Shown here in pieces: positions 43,937 to 54,560 of a stretch of DNA of 64,000 nt (position 1 is its first letter; the number at the start of each line of letters is the position of its first letter). The DNA is from Hyaloscypha bicolor E (Eukaryota; Ascomycota; Leotiomycetes; Helotiales; Hyaloscyphaceae), in NCBI RefSeq assembly GCF_002865645.1, contig NW_020194684.1, forward strand, positions 4,751,952 to 4,815,951, given 5' to 3'. A model generated the notes under the pieces. It worked only from the letters and a program-made list of their open reading frames with translations. It did no database searches and was not told the origin of the DNA. Made by a program: the position numbers and the translations under genes.

Positions 43937-46837
43937 TTAATGAATGCTCAATCTAGGTCGAGGCCAGACAGGCCGCTTGGCTGCTCCACTTCCAACTACT
44001 ACACTGCTCTGTCTGCTGGAACTAGACCTGCTCATACTTTGTCTGCGAGGCCGGTATCTTCGATATGTATACCCGAGAAAAGCCCCTTTCTTTCTCAACT
44101 CCAAGACTTTCGGGGCGGTGTCCTTGTCCCGCAGCAATCGGTCTCTAGGCCTCTTCTTTTCTTTGCGTCCATAATGTTTGACGAAGCCTTTCAAGTATTC
44201 TTTTTGCTCCTCGCACATTGAAAATGCGTCAATCTCTCTTTCAACTTTCTTCAACTTCACGGAATTGTGGGGGCGTTCAATGAAGCCTTTGGCAATAGTT
44301 TGAATCTCCTGGGGAAATGGTTTCAACGCTTCAGCAATCTCCTCCGCGGTCGGTGGAGGTCCGGAGGTGGACTCAGAGAAGTCGGAGATAGGATCTTCTT
44401 CGTCGAAGTAATGCGTATCATCCATTGATTTAATGTTCGGAACGAAAGGCGGTGTCATGGTATGCAAGCGGTCCCATTGCACATCTCGGAACCACTTATG
44501 ACTCTTGATATCTTCGGCATCGTTCGGATAAACATAGCGACCGGCATAGTCTTGGTTTTGATGAGTGCTGGAGGGGTGATTGTTTACTTTGTATCGTTTG
44601 GAGCAAAGACGATGATCTTTCTCCTGGATGATACTTCGGATGAGGTCCTGGCATCTCTTGCTGACCAATGGTTTATTGGGAAAGCTGAAGGTCGTCTTGT
44701 GATTCTGTTTTGAAGTTAGCCAATGTGCATTTTGGACGGTGCTTTTTCTACTTACGAGAATATTAATCTTTGTCTGTTGTCTTCCACCTTCTTCAGCCAA
44801 GAATGGTGTGTGGCCATACAAACACTGTAACACAGGTCAGCATTGAACCTTGCAGAGACATTCCTCTCCTCACTTCATATAAAATGACCGCCACACTCCA
44901 CCAATCGCTACGAGCATCATACAATTCTCCTCTGACCACTTCCGGTGCCATATACTGGCTGGTGCCCACGACCGATCGTGCAAGAGTTCTGTTGCCGTAT
45001 CGATTGCGCCAATTCAAAATTGAGTCGCAGTCGGAACCGTTTGAAGTGTTGATCTCGTGGCGCTCTTTTCCACCCATCATCACATGGGCTATCTTCATAG
45101 CCGCAGCTACATTACGGCCCTCTTTTTTGTCAATGGAATCGCCTTCAACGTTGATGCCTAGCTTCGTGAGCAGCGAGTATCGGTGATTGTTGTAATAAGC
45201 TTGGTCGTGAGACCAATGTCCATCGAAAGCAAGACCAAAGTCTGAAATTTTCAAATGTCCTGAAGCAGAGATGAGAAAGTTATCTGGTTTAACATCTCGA
45301 TGGATCCAGCGGAGTGCGTGGGCTTCTTCGATGCACAGAATCATTTCGGCAATGTACCACTTTGTAACAGGCTCCGTGAGTATGTTATCGCGGATCAGCA
45401 GACCAAGGAAGTCCCCACCAGGCATGTAGTCCATGATCAGGTAAAGGTTATTTGAGTCTTGGAAACTTGTAATCAGTGGGACGACCCTACACAAATTAGC
45501 CATGTGGGGGGTACAGCAACTGTTACAGGTAATCGCGTACCATCGAGATCCCTCTGCAGAAACGAGAAAGTCACGCTCGGCCCGAAGATGTCCTTCTTGA
45601 CTGTTTCGGAGCATGTCAGACTTACGAATGACCTTCATGGCGTAGATTTGTTTCTTCAGTTTGGGCTCTTGAGGAGATCTATTGCTGTGAGAATCTGCAT
45701 GTGTAGATAGTTTGTTTGACCCACAAATTTTCCGACTTCTCTCTGACCAGACGGACAACACCAAAGCTTCCCTTCCCCAGGACTTTAACGACCTCGTACT
45801 TGGACGCAAGGCTATCTTTCCCCTTCATTATATTACCAGATCGTGCTTTCATGACACGAGTTTCTCGAAGATGATCCGTTTCGTCCTTCGCCCAAGTTCG
45901 GCGTCTTTCGTCTTTCTCGGTCTGAGGCAAGGTTGAATCTTGGTAAAGGGCACCTTCCAGCTGGCGACGGCGCAAGGAGCGAGGGGTCAATTGAACAGAT
46001 GTGAGGCTGTTATAATAGCATTCGAAAAACACTTTAGCTGAAGCAGCCTTTTCAATTGTGACCACAGCTGCTCTGTGTGTTAGAAGATTGAGTTGCTGTC
46101 ATTAAAACAAAAGAACTCACTTGGAACAGGCTCGGGCGTTTCTACACACTCTACTTCAGCGATTGGTGCAAGGGTGTTTTCGTTCGAACCTCCTTCCCCA
46201 GTTGCCTGCTTGGACACCACCTTTTTGTTCTCAGAAGAGTGTTGTGATACACCTTTGGACTTTGATGAGAATTTTGAGTCGAGAGAAGTCTTTCCAGTAG
46301 ATTCTCCGGGCCGTGGAATGGACGATTTCCCACTGTTGGAACTGGATTCGGGGCTGGTAGGCGGGGAAGGCTCTGTTGTAATTTCGATCACACCTCTATC
46401 GATGCTGATGACGCTCGGCCGAGACTTGAACTGAGCACGATGTACCACTGTAGGTTCAAGTTGTCCTTTCAAGAGGACCATGGAGAACCTGCGGCTTTGT
46501 GCCGACGTGCTCGGTTGGGGGGATGCTGATCTTGGTTCCGCCACAGATGCACCCGATACTACATAATGTAGATCAGTCCAGATGTCTGAGGGTGATGAGG
46601 GATGATGTGTTTAACGGTGCTCTTACCACTGTTTGTCAGGGAACGCAGGACTGACATGAGCTTTGAACCATGCTTTCTAGCCTTTGAAGCTCTACGCTCA
46701 GGAGACTCGGGTGGAGTAGGAGGTTCATTGACAAATACTCTACCAGGTTGTCGCTCTAAAGGAGCGCCATCCTCATAGCACCATGTGTCTGGCCTCTCGC
46801 CGGTTTTGCTGGGGCTGGGGCTACGTACGCGCTTCAT
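43937..46837 (-). CDS. AGC-family protein kinase, NDR-like
   Basis: Gene model: complement(43937..44704, 44756..44824, 44874..45486, 45541..45684, 45725..46070, 46121..46558, 46627..46837), 862 residues. The six introns are 40-68 bases; the one at 44705-44755 is 51 bases, stop-free and a multiple of three. The N-terminal 230 residues are Ser/Pro-rich and disordered. A helical block (KVFFECYYNSL, ETDHLRETRV) precedes the catalytic domain: P-loop GKGSFGVV, AMKVIRKSDML, HRDVKPDNFL, DFGLAFDG, then a long insert before GTSQYMAPEV (typical of NDR/LATS kinases), and an AGC C-tail (DDTHYFDEEDPISDFS). A basic extension ends the protein. All catalytic residues are present. It is neither COT1 nor a Dbf2 type by its N-terminus. 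The junctions at 45685-45724 (40 bases) and 46071-46120 are the least certain. Confidence 0.85.
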
Positions 46838-47413
46838 CTCGAGTAGGGAGGAGAAGGAAATCTCTTGTGTCGATTAGAAATACCAGAGCTACTGATGCTG
46901 AAAAGAACGCTGTTAGCATAGACGGAAGTTGTTGTGTTGATTAAATAGAGATGGAAGTCTTGTTTCTTTAGCGTCTCCCGCGCAGGAAAGTGCGAGTAGA
47001 GAGTGCAGGTGCGAGACACCACAGCACTTGACGAGCAGATCATAGGTTATGTGATTTTTGCATTTACTACCTGACGAGCAAGCCCTTAACCTAGGCTGTG
47101 AACAATGTGCAATCTTAACTTTTTAACAACGCCCATGATGCTATGCAAACCTCCTCATTCCATGTCGCATTTTCTGCTTCCCGTCCAAAGTAAGACAGTT
47201 CATCACAGAACCACTCAGGTCGGAGACTTATGCAAAGCAGGCTTTGCGGCACAAGTGGATTATGAGTGAGATAAAGAAATTGACCGGTGTGAGGGGTGTA
47301 TCGGAAATTGTACAGCAGAGAGGAAGTCGATAATGAGAGCTTTCGCCTTATTATATCGCATGAATCCAACAGAAAGTCATAAACATCAGTTGAGTAGGTT
47401 CTCGCGAGCAGGA
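46838..47413. other. Intergenic region, kinase promoter and FKBP 3' flank
   Basis: 576 bases between two minus-strand genes. No credible coding frame, repeat or RNA gene. Confidence 0.45.
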
Positions 47414-48946
47414 TTACTTGATTTCCAGCATTTTGATGTCGAAGACCAGGGTGCTGTTAGCTGGAATACCAGGCATGGACTTGCTGCCATAGGCCAGGTT
47501 TGCTGGGATGGTCAATCTGCGTTCGCCGCCGACGGACATGCCAGCAACGCCGATATCCCAACCCTTAATAACCTCCCCGGCTCCGAGCTTGAACGAGAAT
47601 GGTTTGCCCTTCGTGTTTGCTACATGTTTTATTAGTACTAGAATATCAAGGATGTTGTGTATGACTTACAGTCAAAGACCTTGCCATCTGTGAGCTTGCC
47701 AATGTAACGCATGCTGACCTTGTGACCTTTCTTGCATGCTGGACCGGAACCGAGCTTCTTATCATCAATCTTAACACCATTGACGGTCTTAACGCCCAAT
47801 GCCGCCTTGCCCGCCTTCTGCTCTGCAGCTTCAGTCTTGGCCTTCTCAGCGGAACCAGTAGGACCCTGCTCGAGATTCTTTGCAAATTGAACTTTCTTGT
47901 CGGTCTTGTCAGTCTTTGTAGAAGGTTGGTCCTTGGACTCGGTAGTCTTCGCTTCCTCGCTCTTGACAGCTGCCGCCTCACCATTGTTTTTCTTTAGCTT
48001 CTTCAACTGCTTCTTGGTGAGCTTCTGCTCCTCATCCGTATCGGGCTTGAGTGATTTGGCCATGATATCATCAAGAGAGGTGCCTTCAGTGATCTGATCG
48101 GCTGAGCGTTTGTTCTTTCCCTTCTTCTCAGCCTTGGCAACGAGTTTTGGTGCCTCTTCCTCATCAGAATCAACCTCTGTAAGACGAGGATTCTCGAGGG
48201 CGTCCAGATCATCGCTCTCATCTTCTTCCATGTCAAGCTCATCCTCATCAGGTGACAAGTCATATTCCTCCTCGTCCTCGGAATCCGAGTCATAGACCTC
48301 GTGGTGGTGGTTGTGACCATCGTCGTCGGGGATTACATAGTTGCCAGTGAGATAGATGGTGTGAGTACCAGAAACCTTGAAGAAAACGCGCTCATTCTCT
48401 GCAATAGTAATGTCTAGTGGCTGCTGGAAGTTCTATATTGTGTAAGCCTACGGTTCTCGAGGGTTGGCACAATTTCCATACCTTCTCGGGGTCGAGAGTG
48501 CAGAGCACAAACTCTTCAACTTCGATCTCTTCCTCGTCGTCGTCACTCTCCTCATCACTTTCTTCCTCATCATCGCTGGTGGCCTTCGCCTTGCCCTTCT
48601 TGTCGAGCTTAGTGCCATTTGTGCCGTTAGGCGCGTCTTCCATCTCCTCGTCGGAGGCACCCCCAATGGAGTCCATGAGTTGCTGGAGAGCAGCTGCCTT
48701 TCGGGCCTTCTTAGACTTGCTTGGATCGGAAGGGCCTCCGTTCGCCTCCTCTTCCTCATCAGACTCGCTGTCACTGTCATCTTCAGAGCTGCTGTCGGCC
48801 AACAAGGCACGCATATATTCTTGAGACTCCTCGTCATCCTCGGAACCCTCAGGTTGGCGGACGATCTTCAAAGTGGCTCGGGGACGGGTGGTGCCATTGG
48901 CAGTCTCTTGAATCTCTGCTGGCTCGCTGGGGTCAATCGCAGCCAT
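47414..48946 (-). CDS. Nucleolar FKBP-type peptidyl-prolyl isomerase (Fpr3/Fpr4 type)
   Basis: Gene model: complement(47414..47619, 47670..48432, 48482..48946), 477 residues, introns of 50 and 49 bases. The N-terminal part is nucleoplasmin-like ([52 protein letters not shown]) broken by long Glu/Asp/Ser acidic tracts. A Lys-rich segment follows ([10 protein letters not shown]). The C-terminus is an FKBP domain (about 370-477; [56 protein letters not shown]) with the residues of the FK506/proline pocket. In yeast the paralogues Fpr3 and Fpr4 act as histone chaperones and proline isomerases in the nucleolus. Only one such gene is in view. Confidence 0.92.
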
Positions 48947-49929
48947 TGTGATACGGAACTATTGGTACCATTCTCAGTAAAAATCTCGTTGCGTAACCAT
49001 AAGTAAAGCGTCGCAGCTCTGGCAGGCGTCGGTGTAGGAGAGATCGAATATTCAAGCACTTACTGTGGCTGGAAAGTCTGGGACAGCTGGGACGAGAACA
49101 TCTCCGCATGGGACTTCGAGCCCATATAGGGCAACTAGATGTCTTGTCAGCTCGAGTTCAAAGTAGTAGACTTCCCCGGAATCAAGTACCAGGAAGAAGA
49201 GGCATATTTGATTGTTAATAACCAATTCTCTCAAAGTCAATGCTCAAAGAAGTTCGAAAATGGTGAGAAGGGGTATTCCACAATGCGCAACGAATCTCCC
49301 AACGAAGGTGATCAACAGCGGCGCAGTTGATGGTTTTTGCAAAGGAGAACTCGAGCTCAGAACTTTTTTTTTGGCTGGCGGTAGCGCTAAGATAAACCAT
49401 TGCCACTAAGAAAGCCGGGGTTGATACAGGTCACGTGTTGGCCTTAACCTTACTTCCCTTCTCGAGGGCCAAAAAAAGCGGCACTGAACTTCAATGTCCT
49501 TGCTCAATTTGGTCATTGGAGGGAGACGATATCCAATGTCCCAGAACCTCATAGACAATCGGAGAGGCTAGACTTCGAATGTATCATAAACTAAGGGAAC
49601 TGTCTTGAGAGGAAGTATATGAAATAGTCCAAGTTGACCTTCAGTGCCGCTTTTTGGTCCACTGCGAGCCCCCTTTCCTCATCGTTTTCATCGAAACCGA
49701 TAGTTTTGACGATTGTGCACTACTCTCATGTTCGAATGTCTAGCTAAGTATCTTCTTAAATTTCTATAAATGTTTTCGAATTCGATCGTCGGGATTGGGC
49801 ACGAGAGGTACATTTAGGGCCATCGAGTTTCTTGCAACACGAAGGACAACTCTTAGTAAATGAAACAATTCTTAAATCGGTACCATTCTTATTTTATACA
49901 CTGCTCGAAAGTCAAATCATTTAGACCAA
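48947..49929. other. Intergenic region, about 1 kb
   Basis: FKBP promoter and the 3' flank of the DJ-1/PfpI gene. A run of ten T (near 49363-49372) and a CACGTG E-box (about 49432) are visible. No gene supported. Confidence 0.45.
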
Positions 49930-50893
49930 TTATGCTTTCTTTGGCTTCCCATTTCCCACCGTGAAGGCCCTTAAGATCTATCATCGAGTTAGTATGGAAA
50001 ATTCGCGAGATGCAGGAGGAAACTCAGGAGCTGAGGAGCCGGGTTTCAGAGACAGATGCGCATGCAGGAGCTCACCTGCCATAGCCACCATAGAGTCTCC
50101 CTCGTATTACTTTTGGTATACTCGATGCCCTTCTGGCCTACATCTGCCATTGCCAGCGCGGCCTCCGACGCAGGTCCGGGAAAGTTCTTCCTGATATATT
50201 CTGCTACCATTTCCTGACCATTTGTGATCCCACCTGCTCGACATCAGCCCTGCCTAATCTAGGCTGAAATGGAGGGGTTCGCAGAATGCATTGCAAAACT
50301 TGGAGAGGACGAAGAAAATTGGCTGTAGATGAGGTTTACTTACCGCTTGTCCAAATGCTTCCCTCTTTCACCCATCTCTTGTCATCAACCCAGGTCGTGT
50401 CAGGGAAATCCTTTCGCAACTTCGGCACGAGCCCCCTCGGACCGCTAGCCTTCTTTCCCTTCAAGATTCCACTTTGACCGAGGATGATACATCCAGTACA
50501 GACGCTCAATATATCAGTCGACCTTCCATCGTTTCCTCTCCAAGCAGCATGCCCATTGACAAAGTCCAGCACCTCGGCATCAAAGATCGTAGCAGGGTTT
50601 GGCCCAGGAACTAGAAGGATATCAAGCATACCCGGCTGAACTTCCTTATCTTTTGTCGTCTTGGAGATCTTCAAGATTGCCTTTGCCGTAAGCTCGATGT
50701 GTGTACCGCTTTCTGGCATGGAAATATAATAGATCGTGGACGGCGTACCCAACTCGAAAATTAGGGCAGGAAGTGTACAAGCTCGCAGATACTCTGGAGA
50801 CATCATTCCGAAGAGATCGATAGGCGAGAGGTCCAATAGTTGGGCCCCACTGGGGATGAAAACACCAATGCGAAGCTCTTTTGTGGCCGCCAT
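49930..50893 (-). CDS. DJ-1/PfpI (ThiJ) family protein
   Basis: Gene model: complement(49930..49977, 50076..50233, 50344..50893), 251 residues, introns of 98 and 110 bases, longer than most here. The start MAATKELRIGVFIPSGAQLL leads into the Rossmann-like fold. DILLVPGPNPATIF and DILSVCTGCIILGQSGIL follow, the latter holding the nucleophile-elbow Cys (VCTG). Then come WTSGGITNGQEMVAEYIRKN, built across the first junction, and a short C-terminus ILRAFTVGNGKPKKA. The family includes cysteine-dependent glyoxalases, chaperones and amidases; which applies is not readable here. No signal peptide, so probably cytosolic. Last exon set by frame and acceptor GATAG; moderately sure. Confidence 0.85.
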
Positions 50894-52022
50894 TGTTGCT
50901 ATTCAGGAAGATCGTTTCAGGCGAATACGGGGTCCGTCAGCCGTGCTATATGAATTGTTGAAATTCGGTGAGCAGCCTCCAAGTACAGAAAACGCTCTAC
51001 TTCTTATTAAACTCTTCAATACCATCGCGGACCAATTCCTGTGTGGCCGTCCGTGGGCTGACATGACGGATATGTGGATGTAGTCTGAGGAGCAGGTGCT
51101 GGTGAGATTTCGTGACAGGCCCAGATTTCCACTAAGAAAGGAAACTTGAGATTTATCTGCAGGCCCCATATCTTCGTTCTCAGCGGGAGGATGGCAATAT
51201 TCATGGAAATAGAATGGACATCCGTGCTGCCACACATGTCGGGTGAACGTTGCACCGCCCTGCTGTAAAGCCGTCGACGAACAATAACTTTGCTCTAGCA
51301 TGCAAGTGTCAAAACCTGGTCTTTAAAATCACGAAAAAGCTTCTACTCACAGATGGATTCAAAGAGAGCCACCGCACTCTCCAGCCCATTCGTTGGGACA
51401 CAGAATACAACACTCAACACGTTCGTAAGAACAGTACTCGGGACTTTCCAGACGTGTGACCAAAGCAGAAGATGCAGCAGCGGCCAGCAAACCGCCGAGA
51501 AAAAGAATGCAGAACCTCATTTCAACGTCATCCAGATATTGAACGGTCTATTGAAGCATTTGAAGAAGGGGTGTAGTCAACGATTTATTCTCTTGTACAG
51601 TGGGACAAACTGCGCCACCGCTATTTTTGTTGCAAGTTTATCACGACCCGGAGCGGAAGACCTGAAGGCAAACAGCTCTGTTTGGGTGTGTATGTAAACG
51701 TCTAAAGAGAGAAAAGAAGAGAGGAGCGGGGAGCTCGAGCTAAGTACAGGGTGCCACGCTAGGGCCAGGTCATGTGACGCTGACGTCACAACAAAGTTTG
51801 ATCCTCCAGCCACCACCTATCCTCCTACTTCCTGGCCAAGAACATAATCTTTCTCGACAAAAAATCCTCCCATCTCCACCATCTTCTTGTCTATCTATAA
51901 TGAGTAATTGGAGAGAGACTTGTGCTGATCAGGGGACGACAACTAGGTTTGCGTGATCTTGTGAGCCTCGCAAGTTATGGCAAGGAGTCGAAGATAGTAG
52001 ACATAAGTTGAGACCCCGTTGT
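50894..52022. other. Intergenic region between DJ-1 gene and MFS relic
   Basis: 1.1 kb. A 114-codon frame (51353-51697, plus) has no recognisable domain and atypical composition; not called. Nothing else seen. Confidence 0.4.
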
Positions 52023-53950
52023 CTAGTTCAGATCTATGGCGAACTTTCCCCTCAGCCATCCTCCATAGTAAAAGAACAGTATAGGACTTGGTGCTAGAAT
52101 AATTGCGAGAAATCCAAGACACTAAAGCCCCAGCCGGGTCCTAACTTTTCCAGTAACAGTGGAGTAAACAGAGGAACCACTCCTCCGATGATGCTCCTGA
52201 ACAAAGCGCCAGCAGCAGTGGCAGATGCAGCATGCTTTTCAAAACTGTCGATGTAATAATTTTGAGTCGAGTTGAATATTGCAGCCTGTCCAATGCCGTA
52301 AAAGCATGTTGATAGAATTGTAGCAAATCAGTGAACGTGAAATTCTACAGTCCAAGCAAACCCTAAGTAACCGGAGAGTCAGCAATTACTCGATTAACAT
52401 TGCTTCGGGAGAGGGCATTATCTTAGGAGAAAATCATGAAACTGTCAGAGGTAGGATAAGGATTTCTCCCCAACACATACAGAACAGAGAGACTGGAACC
52501 AGTACCAAACCGACATTAGCAATGGAAGGTCGATATTCGGGTTTGCTCTTGTTATGCTTCTCGGAAAGTCAAGTACAAACGGTGTCGATCTTAAGAACAA
52601 GAAACCAAACTGCAGTGAGGAATCCAAGACCCAGGCCAAGATATATTAACCCAACTTTCAAGATGCTGAAGCCGTGTCCGTTCACCGGAAACTGACCTAG
52701 CACAACGAGAGAGTAAGCAAGTAATCAACGAAGAGGGCTTTGAGAGAATAGGGACATGGGTTCTTAGAGAAATTGTCGCTCCGGCTACTTGTGACGGCTG
52801 GCGTAAGGGCATGATCTGCCAAGGACAGGATATCGGAAACAGGCACAAAACGAAGCTAAGCCGGAATTGCTTGGACGGAACAATACTAAAGGTCGAGGCA
52901 TCCTCCCTACTTTGTTCCATAGCTTAGTATTTTCTAATACATGAGATTCTTTGAACTTTGAGCCTTCGACCATTGCATTGATCCCGCCGTCACACTACTC
53001 ACTGAAATTGGGTGTACAAACTGTAGTTAGTTGTAAATATGAGAGCCTGGTGGCTAGTCATTGTTAGGACGACGGGTTGGGTAAATAGGATGCAAAGTGG
53101 CCGTTGAATCGTATGAGCGAGCTTCGTTGTCAAGGGCCAGTCATCTTCCCCATCAAAATAGTACTTTCCTCCCTCGGATTTCTCCTTCTCTTTTTTCCGC
53201 TAAGCGGGTAAGATAGGGACGTAGGTCTTTTTAAGAAGGAAAAATCCCCCGGTAATTGCAACGCCGCAGATGATAAGAAGCACCGAAAATAGCCATGGGC
53301 ACTCGAGGGTTGACAAAATGACGCCTCCCAAGAGAGGCCCAAGCAGATGCATACCAGCCAAATATAACCGCACGCTCACTGGGTTGGTAATTATCGCTGA
53401 TCGTCCCACCGTCATTGAATAGCTACACCTGTGCGACCATCAGAATTCGAATTCTCTATGAATCAATATGTACGTACTACCGAAGAACCCAGCGAACGTT
53501 CGCAGGGTAATGAGGACAGGCAAAGTCTTTGCGAGAGCTGTGGGTATTTGGAGTAAAGTAAATGGAGTAAAGTAAATGGAGTAAAGTAAATAAGGTAAAG
53601 CAAATCAGATACAGGGGGTTTCTTCCAAACGTCTCTCTGAGAGGTGCTAGAAGGAGTGGTCCGATTCCCAACACGACCACAAATCCAGTTTGGCAGCCTA
53701 TCACTTCAATCTCCCGAGCTTTTAAAGATCCCACAATCTGCCAGATTCTTAGAGCAAACATGCTGCTTGGCGGCGGACTGAGGACCACGCAATTGTTACC
53801 AAGACCCGAGATATGTGACTTGCTGGACATGCTCGCGATGATCGCAATGTTTGCCAGCTTCTTCCATTTCCCCCAAGCACGGGGATTAGACGGATCTTCT
53901 TTCGAGAACTCGATGAGCTGTTTTCAAGGCCAGATACTTCTTTGAAGAGT
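52023..53950 (-). pseudogene. Relic of an MFS (DHA1-type) multidrug transporter gene
   Basis: Read 5' to 3' on the minus strand, pieces of one 12-TM transporter appear in changing frames. They are: SKEDPSNPRAWGKWKKLANI (about 53930-53850); FVVVLGIGPLLLAPLRETFG (signature A-like loop, about 53690-53630); ALAKTLPVLITLRTFAGFFG in another frame (about 53540-53480); LLGPLLGGVILSTLECPWLF with FFLLKKTYVPILP (about 53350-53210); IFNSTQNYYIDSFEKHAASA with LFRSIIGGVVPLF (about 52290-52160); and LGFLAIILAPSPILFFYYGG, in yet another frame, ending at 52023. A 14-bp tandem expansion breaks the frame near 53578. The upstream portion to about 54294 may belong to it, with a TGA before the first piece. Dead gene; its substrate is unknown. 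Confidence 0.85.
53550..53605. repeat. 14-bp tandem repeat, three perfect copies and one degenerate
   Basis: Unit GGAGTAAAGTAAAT at 53550-53563, 53564-53577 and 53578-53591, then a 10/14 match at 53592-53605. It lies inside the MFS relic. Two surplus copies add 28 bases, which is not a multiple of three, and so shift the frame. Confidence 0.9.
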
Positions 53951-54382
53951 GGTTGATGCACCTGTCTGTCATTCCCACCTTCACTTTCCTCGTCTTGAGG
54001 GGCGACCTCTCGCTCGAGACACCTAGCATGGTTCGGGGATGCATGGCTATGACGGAACTCTTTTGAATCACGAAGAAATAGGAAAGAATATGTGATAATT
54101 CCATTTGCATGAGAATGAGATGAAACATAGTCGAAGGTTATTTTAGTAAGACCTGGGACGGTGACGAGCACATAGATCCATACAAAAACTGCCCACGATA
54201 CATGCCCTCCACAACCGAAACTTTGGGCTCGGAGGAGATTGCCGAATATGAACGTACTCATAAGCTGGCATGATTTATCTGGAATGGCTGACATCTTGTC
54301 AAACCGTCAAATGATATTGTTTGACGTGAGAGAAGAACCTCGATTGCGTGTTGACGACATTGCAAACAGAGGTTTTAGGTGA

Positions 54383-54433
54383 GATCACGTGATCATAGGC
54401 TTCAACGCGCTTCTCGTCGTGGCGATGTCGCGT
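54383..54433. promoter_or_regulatory. REV1 promoter motifs: CACGTG palindrome and MCB cores
   Basis: GATCACGTGATC (54383-54394) is a perfect 12-base palindrome around an E-box. ACGCG (54405-54409) and CGCGT (54429-54433) are MluI-box cores in opposite orientation, about 130-155 bases before the REV1 start codon. Confidence 0.4.
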
Positions 54434-54560
54434 TGACGGGCAGCACACGGATCCTTGACCCTCCCGGATGGAGACAAAACCTTCCATCAAGTATGCTCTT
54501 CATGATCACTTCCGTGAGCTAGGACTGCTTTGATGCAGGAGAACTACTCCCAAGCCGAAG

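Noticed and set aside
51353..51697. 114-codon plus-strand frame between the DJ-1 gene and the MFS relic
   Set aside because: No domain and no supporting context; length is within chance for this region.
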